This document shows, one piece after another, positions 21,421 to 31,700 of a DNA stretch of 64,000 nt. The stretch covers positions 18,824 to 82,823 of the forward strand of contig JAJDWX010000013.1 in the NCBI GenBank assembly GCA_022825385.1. The letters run 5' to 3'. Source of the DNA: Rhodothermales bacterium. Lineage in GTDB: Bacteria; Bacteroidota; Rhodothermia; Rhodothermales; VXPQ01. Position numbers and translations under genes: made by a program. Each line of letters starts with the position of its first letter. Position 1 is the first letter of the stretch. The notes beneath the pieces were generated by a model. The model was not told where the DNA came from. It was given only the letters and a program-made list of their open reading frames with translations, and made no database searches.

Positions 21421-21541
21421 GAAGGACGAAGACCACCGGCGCAAGTATCCCGCCGGCCACAGGGGCCACTGCCCGCAGGGCGCTCGAAACGCCCTGGCCG
21501 GCGCGCCGAAGCGCTATCGCCTTGAAGGAGTGCTGCGTCAT
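21395..21541 (-). CDS. Candidate branched-chain amino acid leader peptide
   Basis: A 48-codon frame begins ATG at 21541 (MTQHSFKAIALRRAG) and ends TAG at 21395-21397. Its last 17 residues are ILAPVVFVLPGLVIITI, of which 11 are Ile, Leu or Val. It lies about 230 bases upstream of ilvB on the same strand. In enterobacteria, ilv operons are controlled by leader peptides whose Ile/Leu/Val codons stall ribosomes when charged tRNA is low; the position and composition fit that role. No strong Shine-Dalgarno sequence is visible, and in GC-rich DNA hydrophobic frames arise by chance. A small membrane peptide or a spurious frame are the alternatives. Confidence 0.45.
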   Translation of the reverse strand: MTQHSFKAIALRRAGQGVSSALRAVAPVAGGILAPVVFVLPGLVIITI

Positions 21542-22049
21542 GTCCAAACCGTCGTTTGGTATGTCTTGTCCTTGTTCGCGTTGATACTGCGTCCGCAGCG
21601 AATGAACGCTTCCTTCCCGAAAACGATCCGCGCGGCCCACCAAAAAGCGGCGGCGGACGCTCAGGCGAAATCGGCGACGGGTACAGGCCGCAAAAGGGCC
21701 TGCGAACGCCGCAAACGCTACAGATTGCATAATATCGCAATTTCGAACCAATCAAGCAAGCATAAAAGCGAAGGCTTTGCAAGTTATTCACCGTGGGCGC
21801 GCCGCCCGCGCCATTTCAACGGACCCTTCAACGGCGCGGGCAGGCCCCGCAACGCGCCGGAGCAGGGCAGTAAATCGGCGCCACGACCCGGAAAACATAT
21901 TTTTATTAGGAATTTTCATTTTTATTTCTTAATTTTTCAGGTATATCAAGCCAAAAAGCCTTATTTTATTAACCATTGCGACGCACAGGCCACCTTTTCA
22001 GGCGTCCTGCGTCCGAACCGCATTCCGCACAACCAAACGGCTATCCGTC
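21542..22049. other. Divergent intergenic region between the ilv leader and the Gcw_chp-like gene
   Basis: About 500 bases without a convincing gene separate the minus-strand ilv leader from the plus-strand gene at 22050. The right-hand part (about 21895-21985) is strikingly AT-rich, with T and A runs, unlike the surrounding DNA, and probably holds the promoter of the plus-strand gene. Promoters for the long minus-strand block should also lie here (21.6-21.8 kb), but I cannot assign hexamers with confidence. Confidence 0.5.
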
Positions 22050-22730
22050 ATGAAAAAGCTTCTTGCCCCCCTGTTTCTAACGCTCGCTCTCGCCTGGTCC
22101 CTGCCTGCTTCCGCGCAGGAATTCGACTTTGGCGCCGACCTGGTCAGCCGGTACGTATGGCGAGGCATCGATTTCGGGGAATCCGCCAGCGTGCAGCCCG
22201 CCCTCACGTTCAGTTACGAAGGACTGGAGATAGGCACCTGGGCGTCGTACGCCACGAACCCGGGTTCCGCCGACGCCAACGAGCACGACCTGTGGATCGG
22301 GTATTCCTACGGTCCTCTTTCTCTCGGAGTCACAGACTACTATTTCCCGAACGGGGGCGTCGAATTCTTTGACTTTAGCGACGAGGGCGGGGCGCATGTG
22401 ATCGAGCCCTATTTCTCGTTCAACGGGACGGATGCTTTTCCGGCGACCCTCTATGTGGCGTACAATATCCACAACGACCCGGATGAGTCGCTGTATATCA
22501 ATGCCTCGATGCCTTTCGTCGTAGGCGGCGTGGACATGTCGTTCGGGATTGGCGCTTCCGCAGGCGAGAGCGAATGGTACGGAACCGACGGATTCAGCAT
22601 CATCGACTGGGCGGTGAGCGGCTCGAAAAGCATTCCGATCACAGACAAGTACGAACTGCCCGTAAGCATTTCGTACATTATGAACCCCACCGCCGAGAAG
22701 AGCTTCCTCGTTTTCGGAATTTCCCTGTAG
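22050..22730 (+). CDS. Gcw_chp/TorF-type outer-membrane protein
   Basis: The 226-residue protein has a clear signal peptide (MKKLLAPLFLTLALAWSLPASA, cleavage before QEFDF). The mature part is beta-rich with aromatic residues and contains VSRYVWRGIDFG, the hallmark of the Gcw_chp family of conserved outer-membrane proteins, and ends in SFLVFGISL. Members are predicted small barrels, some tied to membrane stress or transport; the role here is unknown. It is alone on the plus strand behind an AT-rich promoter region and ends before a strong hairpin. Confidence 0.7.
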   Translation: MKKLLAPLFLTLALAWSLPASAQEFDFGADLVSRYVWRGIDFGESASVQPALTFSYEGLEIGTWASYATNPGSADANEHDLWIGYSYGPLSLGVTDYYFPNGGVEFFDFSDEGGAHVIEPYFSFNGTDAFPATLYVAYNIHNDPDESLYINASMPFVVGGVDMSFGIGASAGESEWYGTDGFSIIDWAVSGSKSIPITDKYELPVSISYIMNPTAEKSFLVFGISL

Positions 22731-22798
22731 TCGACGTACCCTGATAGTACGCGCGTACGCCCTCGTCGTCCAGGCAGGATTCAGAACGAGGATACGCA

Positions 22799-22834
22799 GA
22801 AGCGCGCCGGGGCTGCAAGGCGCCGGCGCGCTTC
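22799..22834. terminator. Hairpin between convergent genes
   Basis: GAAGCGCGCCGG (22799-22810) pairs perfectly with CCGGCGCGCTTC (22823-22834) around a 12-base loop, and AATTTT follows on the plus strand. It lies between the converging gene ends at 22730 and 22846, so it probably terminates transcription, perhaps in both directions. Confidence 0.65.
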
Positions 22835-22845
22835 GCCCAATTTTC

Positions 22846-23535
22846 CTACGCCAGCCCTTCGTACCGCCCTGCAAGGCGACGGAGCATGCCGCGCGTCCGC
22901 CTTGCGGCGGCGCTGTCCCGCCGCAAATCCTCGGCCAGGCGCTTCAGGTCGTCGAAGGTGTCTACGTCGTACCATGCCGGAAGCGCATGCAGCGAAGCGC
23001 CGCACCGGGCGGCGCGGTCGGCGGTCTGCTCGAACACGGCCTCGTGGCTATAGGCCATGTCCTCGAACAGCTGCGGGTAAAACCGGTTCATGCCAAGCAG
23101 GTAGAAGCCTCCGTCTGCGGTGGGGCCCAGCACGACGCGGTCCGGCGTTTCGAGCAACGAAAATCCTTTGCGTATCCAGGCGGACGGCAAGGTGGGGTGA
23201 TCGGTCCCTATCAGCAGGGCGCGGCGGGCGCCCGCCGCAAACGTTTCCTCGAAAGCATGTTTCATGCGCTCTCCAAGCCCGCCGCCCTCCTGCCGGAATA
23301 CGCTGTCCGCCATCCATTCCGGGTACGCCGCGCCCTGGCGCGAAGCCGGGGACTCTTCGTCCAGCGCAAGGTACAAGCGAAGCGTCGCCCCAAGCTCCCG
23401 GTACTGATCCAGCGCGTCGCGCAGAAACGCGCCATAGAGGCGGGCAGCGTCCTCCGGGGCAAGCGGCGGCGTAAGGCGCGTTTTGACCCGGCCCGGAACC
23501 GGCGGCTTGGCAAAGGCGACAAGCGCAGCGTTCAT
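22846..23535 (-). CDS. TIGR04282/DUF2064-type glycosyltransferase-like protein
   Basis: The 229-residue protein begins MNAALVAFAKPPVPGRVKTRL, matching the nucleotide-binding start of the rSAM-associated/DUF2064 glycosyltransferase family. It carries GLGERMKHAFE, LLIGTDHPTLP and GPTADGGFYLLG, all typical of that GT-A-like fold. The acceptor is unknown. The start at 23535 overlaps the stop of the cysteine desulfurase gene (ATGA), so the two are translationally coupled; a functional link is not obvious. A longer upstream frame is only a shadow of that gene. Confidence 0.75.
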   Translation of the reverse strand: MNAALVAFAKPPVPGRVKTRLTPPLAPEDAARLYGAFLRDALDQYRELGATLRLYLALDEESPASRQGAAYPEWMADSVFRQEGGGLGERMKHAFEETFAAGARRALLIGTDHPTLPSAWIRKGFSLLETPDRVVLGPTADGGFYLLGMNRFYPQLFEDMAYSHEAVFEQTADRAARCGASLHALPAWYDVDTFDDLKRLAEDLRRDSAAARRTRGMLRRLAGRYEGLA

Positions 23536-24686
23536 GGCGCCAGGGCCCTGGGAATCATCCGGCGCAATACGCGATCCAGCGCTTCGACCGCGCGATCCAC
23601 GGCTTCCTCCGTCGTGCGCAGGCCCACCGAAAAACGCAGGAAAGCCGAAGCCGTGTCGCGATCCAGCCCCATAGCCAGCAGCACGTGGCTGGGTTCGATG
23701 GCGCCGCTCGTACAGGCCGACCCGGCGGATACGCAGATATTTTCCATATCCATATTCAGCAGCAACATTTCTCCGTCTACGGGGCGCTCCTCGACCGGCG
23801 GAACGACCACGCCCAGAATATGCGGCGCCGCTGCGTCCGAATCCGGCGGCGTAACCATGCGAACCCGTTGACCGCAGGCCGCCCGGACGCCGTCCCGGAG
23901 CCGGTCCCGCATCGCTTCGGCATGCCGCGTTCGGAACGCCTTCTCCTCGAACGCCAGTTCCAGCGCGCGGGCGAACCCGACAATGGCCGCCACATTCTCC
24001 GTCCCGGCCCGGCGCCCGCGTTCCTGCCTGCCGCCCCGCATAAGCGGCTCCACATCGACGCCTGCGCGGGCAATGAGCGCGCCAACCCCTTTGGGGCCAT
24101 AAAACTTGTGCCCGGAAATCGTGACGAGGTCCGCGGCGGGGACCATGCCGTATCCCGCCGTTTGCACCGCGTCGCAGTGGAACAAGAGGCCGCGCTCGCC
24201 GCAAGCCGCTGCCATGTCGCGCACCGGCGACAACGCGCCCGTCTCGTTGTTCGCATGCAATACGGACGCCATCGAAACCCCGGCGCACGCCTCGCTATCA
24301 AGCGCCTGGACAATATCTTCGATTCGGGCAGCCCCCTGCTCGCCCGGCTTCAGCACGCAGACGGGCCTGCCCAGCGCATGCAGGGCTTCGGCGGAACGAA
24401 GCACGGATTCGTGCTCGGCGGCGCACGTCAGCAAGCCCTGGGCGGAGGCAAGGGCCATATTGTTGGCTTCGGTCCCTCCGCTCGTAAACACAATCCCGCC
24501 CGGCTCGACCCCCAGCAAGGCCGCCGCCTTCTCGCGCGCGGCTTCCACTGCAAAACGCGCCTGCCTGCCCAGCGCGTGCACGGAGGAGGCATTGCCGAAT
24601 TGCGCTCCGAAAAAAGGCTGCATGGCCTCCATTACGCGCGGATCGAGCGGCGTCGTGGCGGCATGGTCGAGATAGACGGGAGGCAT
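23532..24686 (-). CDS. Cysteine desulfurase (NifS/IscS-like)
   Basis: This pyridoxal-phosphate enzyme removes sulfur from cysteine for iron-sulfur clusters or tRNA thiolation. The 384-residue protein starts MPPVYLDHAATTPLDP, a family signature. The cofactor lysine is in ISGHKFYGPKGVGAL, and the active cysteine loop is SAGSACTSGAIEPSHVL, long as in IscS/NifS-type (group I) enzymes. Length is typical. No iscU, iscA or mnmA gene is next to it, so the partner pathway cannot be told from context. It diverges from the Tat-signal oxidoreductase gene across 251 bases. Confidence 0.92.
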   Translation of the reverse strand: MPPVYLDHAATTPLDPRVMEAMQPFFGAQFGNASSVHALGRQARFAVEAAREKAAALLGVEPGGIVFTSGGTEANNMALASAQGLLTCAAEHESVLRSAEALHALGRPVCVLKPGEQGAARIEDIVQALDSEACAGVSMASVLHANNETGALSPVRDMAAACGERGLLFHCDAVQTAGYGMVPAADLVTISGHKFYGPKGVGALIARAGVDVEPLMRGGRQERGRRAGTENVAAIVGFARALELAFEEKAFRTRHAEAMRDRLRDGVRAACGQRVRMVTPPDSDAAAPHILGVVVPPVEERPVDGEMLLLNMDMENICVSAGSACTSGAIEPSHVLLAMGLDRDTASAFLRFSVGLRTTEEAVDRAVEALDRVLRRMIPRALAP

Positions 24687-24883
24687 GCGTTTGCAGATTC
24701 AGCGTGTACTTGACAGGCGAACGCGACGCGCTCAAGCGAAGCGGTTTCAATCCGCGTATCCTTGAGGAACGTTCCCGGCGAACACGCTGCGCCGCATGAG
24801 GTTTCCGTCCGGCGCGCCGCGCCCGCGCCGGACGATTCCTTCTTGTCCGCTTTTTTTTCGGACAATTAATGCGCTCCTCCGGT

Positions 24884-24891
24884 TATATTTG
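24884..24891 (+). promoter_or_regulatory. Possible Bacteroidota-type -7 promoter element
   Basis: TATATTTG matches the Bacteroidota -7 consensus TAnnTTTG and lies 46 bases upstream of the ATG at 24938. No clear TTTG -33 element is found at the right distance, so support is limited. Confidence 0.35.
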
Positions 24892-24937
24892 GTTATCTCG
24901 CATAAGATAATTACGCGTCGTAACAAAACGCATTGTC

Positions 24938-26287
24938 ATGGACCCATCGGCAACAACCATGGAAAATACGAACGCAAAAAACGCCGGACTGACCCGGCGC
25001 AAGTTCATCCAATCGTCGGCGGCGGCCGCGGCGGGCGTTTCGGCGCTTATGCGCTCCGGGGATTTCGCGTACGCGGCGGGGTCGGATACCCTGCGGGTCG
25101 GCGTGGTGGGGTGCGGCGGGCGCGGTACGGGCGCCGCCGTAAACGCCGTGGAGGCGGCGGAAGGCGTGGAAATATACGCCCTCGGCGACCTGTTCGAAGA
25201 TCGGCTGGACGATTCCCGGCGCCGCCTGAAGGAACACCTTGGAGACCGGCTCAACGTTACGGACGAACGCGCGTTCGCCGGTTTCGACAATTACCGGCAT
25301 GTGATCGACAGCGACGTAGCGTATGTCATTCTCGCCACGCCGCCGGGATTTCGTCCCGCGCAGTTCCGGTACGCAATGGACGCCGGCAAGCATGTATTCA
25401 TGGAAAAACCCTCGCAGGTCGATGTGGCGGGCTACCACGCCCTGCTCGAAGCAGGCGCCATCGCCGACGAAAAAGGACTTTCCGTGGTGGCCGGCACGCT
25501 CTACCGGCGGCAGCCCAGTTTCATGGACGCCGTCGCAGAGATTCATGGCGGACTGATCGGGGAAATCACCAGCGCCTCGGCCTATTACATGACCGGCCCC
25601 ATCTGGCTGCGCCCGCGCCTTCCGGGCATGTCGGACATGGAATGGCAATGCCGGAACTGGTATTACTTCGCCTGGCTTTCGGGAGATCACATCGTCGAGC
25701 AATTCGTGCACAACCTCGATGTGATCCACTGGGTCATGGGGGCCGTCCCCGAAAGCGCCCTCGCCATGGGCGGGCGCCTTGTGCGCGTCGATCCTTCCTA
25801 CGGACATATTTACGACCATTTCTCCGTGGAATACGCTTTTCCGGGCGACGTCCGCGTAGAAGCGAAATGCCGCCAGTTCGAGGGGGCGACCGGGCGCGTT
25901 ACGAACCGCATCGTGGGCGAGAAAGGCGTCGCCGACCTGCATCCAGACAGCTCGATCATACGCTCGCGCGACGGGGAGGTGCTTTTCCGCCGCTCGGAAA
26001 AGGGCAACAATGCTTATGTCGTCGAGCATACGGACCTTATCGCGGCCATTCGGAGCGGACGGCCCATGAACGAAACCCGCCAGATTGCGGACAGCACCAT
26101 GATTGCCGTGCTGGGGCGGGAAAGCGCCTACACGGGACAGCAATTGACCTGGGAGGATATGCTGACCGCCGACCTGGACCTGGCGCCGCCTGCGCTGGCC
26201 TTTGGGGATTTGCCGGACGCGCCCGTGCCTGCGCCGGGACGGACGCGGCTCAACAGGTCCTTCCTTGCGGCGAACGCCCCCGAATAA
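24938..26287 (+). CDS. Tat-exported Gfo/Idh/MocA family oxidoreductase
   Basis: The 449-residue protein opens with a twin-arginine signal (LTRRKFIQSSAAAAAGVSAL, about 18-37). The NAD(P)-binding fold follows (LRVGVVGCGGRGTGAAVNAV), then MEKPSQVDVAGYHAL, which carries the family's EKP catalytic lysine motif. This combination is common in sugar- or inositol-processing proteins of Bacteroidota and Planctomycetes; the substrate is unknown. The second ATG eight codons in (MENTNAK) could also be the start. It is followed after 41 bases by a sugar isomerase-like gene with its own export signal, suggesting a periplasmic carbohydrate pathway. Confidence 0.9.
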   Translation: MDPSATTMENTNAKNAGLTRRKFIQSSAAAAAGVSALMRSGDFAYAAGSDTLRVGVVGCGGRGTGAAVNAVEAAEGVEIYALGDLFEDRLDDSRRRLKEHLGDRLNVTDERAFAGFDNYRHVIDSDVAYVILATPPGFRPAQFRYAMDAGKHVFMEKPSQVDVAGYHALLEAGAIADEKGLSVVAGTLYRRQPSFMDAVAEIHGGLIGEITSASAYYMTGPIWLRPRLPGMSDMEWQCRNWYYFAWLSGDHIVEQFVHNLDVIHWVMGAVPESALAMGGRLVRVDPSYGHIYDHFSVEYAFPGDVRVEAKCRQFEGATGRVTNRIVGEKGVADLHPDSSIIRSRDGEVLFRRSEKGNNAYVVEHTDLIAAIRSGRPMNETRQIADSTMIAVLGRESAYTGQQLTWEDMLTADLDLAPPALAFGDLPDAPVPAPGRTRLNRSFLAANAPE

Positions 26288-26328
26288 GAAGCACAGGATA
26301 CGCTGATCGAAACAACGGACGATACGCA

Positions 26329-27291
26329 ATGAACAGACGATATTTTATGGGGATGCTCGGCGCCGCTTCGGGCGGCGTGGCGGGGCTTTCGGGAGCGATC
26401 GCCGGTTTGGCGGCGGGCGCGGGAAGGACAGAGGGAGAGGGCGCAGGGCGTTCGGCGGCCCGCGCATACGCCTCCAAAGTCGGGCGACCTGCTATTTCCA
26501 AAGCCGTGAAATACGGCATGGTGGAGACGGAAGGGTCCATCGAAGACAAATTCATGCTGCTTGCAGAACTGGGATTCGACGGCGTGGAAATGGGCAGCCC
26601 GAACGACCTCGCGCAGGACGAAGTGACAGCGGCGTCCCGGGCCGCCGCGCTGCCGATCCATGGCGTGGTAGACATGGTGCACTGGAACAAAACCCTGTCG
26701 GATCCGGACCCCGCCATCCGGGAAGAAGGACTCGAAGGACTCCGCACCGCCCTGCAAGACGCCGCGGCGTACGGCGCCTCCACCGTATTGCTCGTGCCCG
26801 CGGTCGTGCTCGAAAACGTTTCCTACGACGACGCATGGAACCGTTCGCAGGCCGAAATCCGCAAGGCCCTGCCGGAAGCCCGCGCGCTCGGCGTACGCAT
26901 TGCGATCGAAAACGTATGGAATAATTTCCTGATGAGCCCGCTTGAATTCGCCCGCTACATCGACGCGTTCGAGAGCGACTGGGTGGGGGCGTATTTCGAT
27001 ATCGGCAACGCGGTCACGTTCGGATGGCCCGAACACTGGATTCGCATCCTCGGTTCTCGCATCCTGAAGCTGGACGTGAAGGAATTCAGCCGACAGAAAC
27101 GCAACGAGGAAGGAATGTACGAAGGCTTCCGCGTCCCGCTGGGGGAAGGCGACGTAAACTGGCCCGCCGTGCGCGAAACGCTCGCCAGCATCGGGTATGC
27201 AGGGTGGGCCACGGCGGAGATTCCGGGGGGCGGGCGCGAACGGCTCGAAGAAATCGCAGGGCGCATGGACGCGGCGCTTTCCCCGTCGTAA
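26329..27291 (+). CDS. Exported sugar phosphate isomerase/epimerase-like TIM barrel protein
   Basis: The 320-residue protein begins MNRRYFMGMLGAASGGVAGL, a twin-arginine-like signal. A xylose-isomerase-like TIM barrel follows, with ELGFDGVEMG, the metal-ligand regions IAIENVWNNF, YFDIGNAV, LKLDVKEF and the closing WATAEIPGGG. Members isomerise or epimerise sugars and keto-sugars, and are often paired with Gfo/Idh dehydrogenases as here (gap 41 bases). The start at 26329 gives an intact signal. The gap upstream contains an exact copy of the dispersed motif GGATACGCTGAT. Confidence 0.85.
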   Translation: MNRRYFMGMLGAASGGVAGLSGAIAGLAAGAGRTEGEGAGRSAARAYASKVGRPAISKAVKYGMVETEGSIEDKFMLLAELGFDGVEMGSPNDLAQDEVTAASRAAALPIHGVVDMVHWNKTLSDPDPAIREEGLEGLRTALQDAAAYGASTVLLVPAVVLENVSYDDAWNRSQAEIRKALPEARALGVRIAIENVWNNFLMSPLEFARYIDAFESDWVGAYFDIGNAVTFGWPEHWIRILGSRILKLDVKEFSRQKRNEEGMYEGFRVPLGEGDVNWPAVRETLASIGYAGWATAEIPGGGRERLEEIAGRMDAALSPS

Positions 27292-27368
27292 CTTCCCCCG
27301 CCTGCGCAGGGGCAGCGCAGAAATCCGACACCGGCCCGGATCGGCGGGCAACATGCAGCGCGGCGGCG

Positions 27369-28688
27369 CTACTCCTCAGGGGGCTCGTTGCCGGACGGAT
27401 TTGCAAATTCGTCATACTGTACGCGGCGAATCGCGACGCCGGCGCGGGCGAGTTTGCCGTCCAGGTCTTCATATCCCCGGTCGAGGTGGTAGACGCGCAG
27501 CACATGCGTTTCGCCCTCGGCGACCATCCCGGCCAGCACGAGGGACACGCCCGCCCGCAGGTCGGTGCTCATCACCGTGGCGCCCTGCAACGGTTTGCCC
27601 CCGGCCACGAAAACTTCGTTCTGCACGACAATGGCGTTCGCCCCCATGCGGTGCAGTTCGGGAATATGCTTGAACCGGTCGTAATACACCGTGTCTCGGA
27701 CCCGCGCATTGCCGCGCGCCTGCGTCAGCAGCACCGTCCACTGCGCCTGCAAGTCGGTAGGAAAACCCGGATACACGGCGGTTTCTATGGATACGGGCTG
27801 CAACTCGTCCGGGGCCGTAACCTCTACATAGTCGTTTCCCGGACGATAGCCTGCGCCCGTCTCCGTAAAGGCGTCGACGAAGGCGGGACCCAGATGTTCG
27901 GGGGCCGCATCGGTCAGGCGCACGGCCCGGCCCGGTTCGCCCGCCATGGCCGCCGCAATCATAAAGGTTCCCAGTTCGATGCGGTCCGAAGCGTTATAAA
28001 AATGCACCGGAGAAAGCGCATCCACGCCTTCCACTTCTATCGTATCCGTTCCGAGTCCCTCGATAGAGGCGCCCATTTTGCGGAGCATCTCACCGAACGT
28101 CGCGACGTCCGGCTCGCGGGCGGCGTTCTCGATCCGGGACGGCCCGCGCGCCGTCGCAGAGGCCAGCAAAAGGTTGATCGTGGCCCCCACGCTGGATGGA
28201 TCCATGCGAAATACGCCTCCGTCCAGGCGCCCATCCTTCGCTTCCGCAACGACATATCCATGCTCCAGCCGAATGTCGGCGCCGAACGCTTCCATGCCCT
28301 TGAGATGCAGGTCTACCGGGCGCGGCCCCCAGGCGCATCCGCCGGGAAGCGACACGCGGGCGCGACCGCAACGCCCAAGGAGCGCGCCCAGCATATAAAA
28401 GGAGGCGCGCATCTTCTTCACCAGTTCATAGGGGGCTTCCGGGTAATTCACCCCGCTGGCGTCCACTGTCATTTCGTTCCGGGCCTCGTCGAAGCGGACC
28501 GCCGCGCCGGAAATGCGCAGTACGTTCGCAAAGGTCTTGACGTCCCGCAAATCAGGAATCCGGGACAGCGTCGAAACGCCGTCCGCAAGCAGCGCCGCCG
28601 CCATGAGGGGCAGCGCCGTATTCTTGGAGCCGCTCACGGGCAGCGGCCCCGCAAGCGTATGTCCGCCTTCGACGATCAATTTGTCCAT
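27369..28688 (-). CDS. murA: UDP-N-acetylglucosamine 1-carboxyvinyltransferase
   Basis: MurA transfers enolpyruvate from PEP to UDP-GlcNAc, the first committed step of peptidoglycan synthesis. The 439-residue protein begins [20 protein letters not shown] with the SGSKNTALP substrate loop. The catalytic cysteine lies in [15 protein letters not shown] (near residue 117), so it should be fosfomycin-sensitive. Length is normal. The restriction-modification gene lies upstream on the same strand, about 100 bases away. Just upstream of the start is an exact copy of the dispersed 12-base motif within a longer repeat shared with 32264-32290. Confidence 0.95.
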   Translation of the reverse strand: MDKLIVEGGHTLAGPLPVSGSKNTALPLMAAALLADGVSTLSRIPDLRDVKTFANVLRISGAAVRFDEARNEMTVDASGVNYPEAPYELVKKMRASFYMLGALLGRCGRARVSLPGGCAWGPRPVDLHLKGMEAFGADIRLEHGYVVAEAKDGRLDGGVFRMDPSSVGATINLLLASATARGPSRIENAAREPDVATFGEMLRKMGASIEGLGTDTIEVEGVDALSPVHFYNASDRIELGTFMIAAAMAGEPGRAVRLTDAAPEHLGPAFVDAFTETGAGYRPGNDYVEVTAPDELQPVSIETAVYPGFPTDLQAQWTVLLTQARGNARVRDTVYYDRFKHIPELHRMGANAIVVQNEVFVAGGKPLQGATVMSTDLRAGVSLVLAGMVAEGETHVLRVYHLDRGYEDLDGKLARAGVAIRRVQYDEFANPSGNEPPEE

Positions 28689-28697
28689 AGCCCGTAA

Positions 28698-28727
28698 TAT
28701 AGGATACGCTGATCAAAACCACTTCGC
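28698..28727. repeat. Repeat flanking the restriction-modification gene (inner copy)
   Basis: The minus strand reads ATGAGCGAAGTGGTTTTGAT, continuing CAGCGTATCC, and resembles the 3' end of the barrel-protein gene at 32264-32290. It includes an exact copy of the dispersed motif GGATACGCTGAT (28702-28713 on the plus strand). It may be a target duplication from arrival of the restriction-modification gene. Confidence 0.6.
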
Positions 28728-28790
28728 TCATCGCGGCGTCCGGGAATCCATACCCGAAACGCCGCAAAAACCAGCGCCGCGTCCGACGGA

Positions 28791-31700
28791 TCACAACAAA
28801 ACGCCGTGCGTGCCCGCGCCCTTGAGCGTGCGCATCCGTTCCGGGGGCATCGGAAATTCGGTCGCCTTGAAGCAATCGCCTTCGACGATCGCTTCGAGCA
28901 ACGCTTCCTGCGCCGGGTAGCCCTCGACCGTTTTTTCCAGTACCCAGAGCAGTTCGAGGAGTTCGGTGGTGAACTGGCCGGTCCAGGATTCGGGGCGAAT
29001 GTCGTCCAATGGCGACGATTTCCGGCCCGCCCCTTTCTTCATGCGATACTTGAGCCAGGACTGCACGACCTTCAGGCCCGACACCTCGAACGCATATACC
29101 TCCGGGGATACGGGAGCGAAGGCGCCCTCGCCCACATGCAGCGTTCGGGTAACGTCGTCGTACGAGAATTTTTCGGGGTATCTTCCGGGCTTATCCGAAA
29201 GGATCCGTATGCATTGAACATTGCCTCTCGGTACGCGCCCCGCCTGCTGACCCGCAGGCGCAAACCGCTCGCCATACGTATGCAGCCAAAGCAATTCGGC
29301 GCCTTTGCTTCGGGCCTGTTCGAACAACGCGGCGTCTTTCGTAACCGGCAGGCGCAATTCGCGCGTCTCCAGTTCGCGCTCGAACCGCGCGGTAAAGGCC
29401 GGCTGGGCCGCCACGCCATAGAGATAGGCCAGAAAATCCTCGGGCGTAACGTCGCGCCCATAGGTTTTCCCAAGCCGGGCAAGAAGGCCCGGCGGGATAT
29501 TAGGATCCGATGTGTCGGCGGAACAATAGAGCGGGACCGTGTCCTTGCCGCAACCCTGCGTAAAATGATGCAGGTCCGGCACATGCGCACAGGCCGTCAA
29601 CGCCGGACCCTTCCCTATCGGGCGAGAAAGCAAACTGGTCAGATATATTTGCCGCCCGCTATGGACGCGCCACAAATCGGGGCGCGGTCGCGACATTAAA
29701 CGTATGTCTGCGATAATATACTGGCGATCAAAGGAGCGGTAAGCGTATCGTTGCACATCCGGAAGCGGCGCATCGCGGGACAACTGAGCGATCGGAACCG
29801 AATCGTTCTCCTGACCTGACAAGGCGCTGCGATAAACGCCGTCTATCATGCGATCCTCTGTTTCGCGAAATGCTTCCGCTCTATCGCTGCCTTGCGCCCG
29901 CAACAAAGCGCGCCAACGACGCCTGAGCGTTTCCATGTCCGGCGCAATAGGCCAGGTGCGTTTCAACTGAACGCCTGATATTTGCCACGGGGTCAAATTG
30001 GTCAGAAGAGGCCAGGAAAAGTAATCGCCCTTCCTTTTTGGACGAAACGGAGCCTGCCAATCGCTGGGGCATTGCTCCCATTCGATGCGGTCGAAATCGT
30101 CTATCGCATCCAGCGCCGCAAGTTTCTCCTGCCGCGTTCCCTCAATGCGGGCGTAGTGCACCCGGGCGGGTGCGATTTGCTTTTCCTTGTCCGCATCCGG
30201 GGATCGATCAAACAGCGAAGGATATGACGAAGGGGGCGCTTCCTTCTTTGCCTTATCTGATCGCAGCGCCACGGCGATCGCTACGGGCGTCTGAATGTCG
30301 AAAACATTCTCGCTCTTGCGCGCCCCGCGTCCCTCGCCGCCCAGATCGAGAATCCATATATCGTCGCACCACCAGCGCATATGCTGACGCATCCCGGCGA
30401 AGGCGCGCCCGTCGAGATAACTCGAAGCGCTTATGAAACTGACCACGCCCGGCGCGTTGTTCTGCTCGAAAACCTTCCATAGCGCCCACCGCCAGAAATA
30501 CACGTACAGGTTGTACAGATTTTTGAGATGGCCTCCATGCCCGGCTTTCTTCACCGGATCGACAAAACTGTCCATAATCGCTTCCCCTTCGCCCTTGTCG
30601 TCGCCCCAACGGACCCAGTTCCCCGTGAGCGCGATATTGTCGCCCGTAGCCGCCTCGTGTCGATCATAGGGCGGGTTGCCGAGGCAAACCATCACGGACG
30701 TTTCGCTCTTGACCTCCAGCGCCTTGCGGCGCTGCTCCGAAATAGGTTGTAAAAAGAACGCCTCGTCACGTATTTCGGCATTCGGGCTTTCAAGCGTATC
30801 CGTCAGGTAAATATGTACGCCCTCCGCGGGAAGCGTGGCCCCCGCGTCGGCGAGCGCGCGGCTGACGCGCAAGTCCGCCACGGCGTAGGGACCTACCATC
30901 AATTCGAAGCCGTACAGTTTGCGAGCCAGGTCGGCGGCGATTCCAGGTAGGGCGCCCGGCCCCTGTACGCCGCCAACCCGCGAGAGCACGTATTCTATCA
31001 CGCCAAGCAGGTAGGTACCGGTCCCCGCCGCCGGGTCCAGTATGACCACATTGTCGCTGTGGAATCCCCATCGCTTGCCAAGCCGGGAAGCAAGCAGTTC
31101 GTCAACGAGGCGAACCTGGGCGCGAACCACCTCGACCGGCGTATAATACACGCCTGCGTCCTTGCGCAATCGCGGATCGTATTCGGCAAGAAAATCCTCG
31201 TAAAAATAAAGCCACGGATCCTCGCTGCCCCCCGCAAGCGCCGCGCGCGGCACGGCAGCCATAACGCGCAACAGCAAGTCGAGCGAGGCGGCGATATCGG
31301 AACGCGCCCTGTCGTCCGTAAGGACTTGCAAGGCCCGCGACAGCAAATTGTGCTGCGCGTCCAGCGTTTTCCTCGCTGTTTCGAGCGTAAGCGGGTCTGC
31401 GCCTTCGCTGCGGGCAAGCAGCAGGGCGAACGTAACCGTCTGGGCGTACGCGTCGGCGAATTGCTCGTCCGAAGCGTTCGGAAAGAGGAGGTGCCGCCAA
31501 TCCTCCGCCAAATGCGCCAGCGACGAGGAGGCATCGTCCAGCGCATCAGCCACGTCGTCGCGCAACATGCGGCATAGCGGCGCCAGCAGCGCGGCGAATT
31601 GCTTCAGTTCCACGCGCCCCTTTCGGTCCACGGGAATATGCGGATCCCATTGCAGAAAATCGTTCAGAAGGCGCTGCACGGCGTCCGCGTCCTCAGCCGT

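Noticed and set aside
24796..27291. An 831-codon open frame covering both Tat-signal genes
   Set aside because: Only its last 320 codons match a real protein family. The first 511 codons are an out-of-frame reading of the oxidoreductase gene, kept open by high GC.
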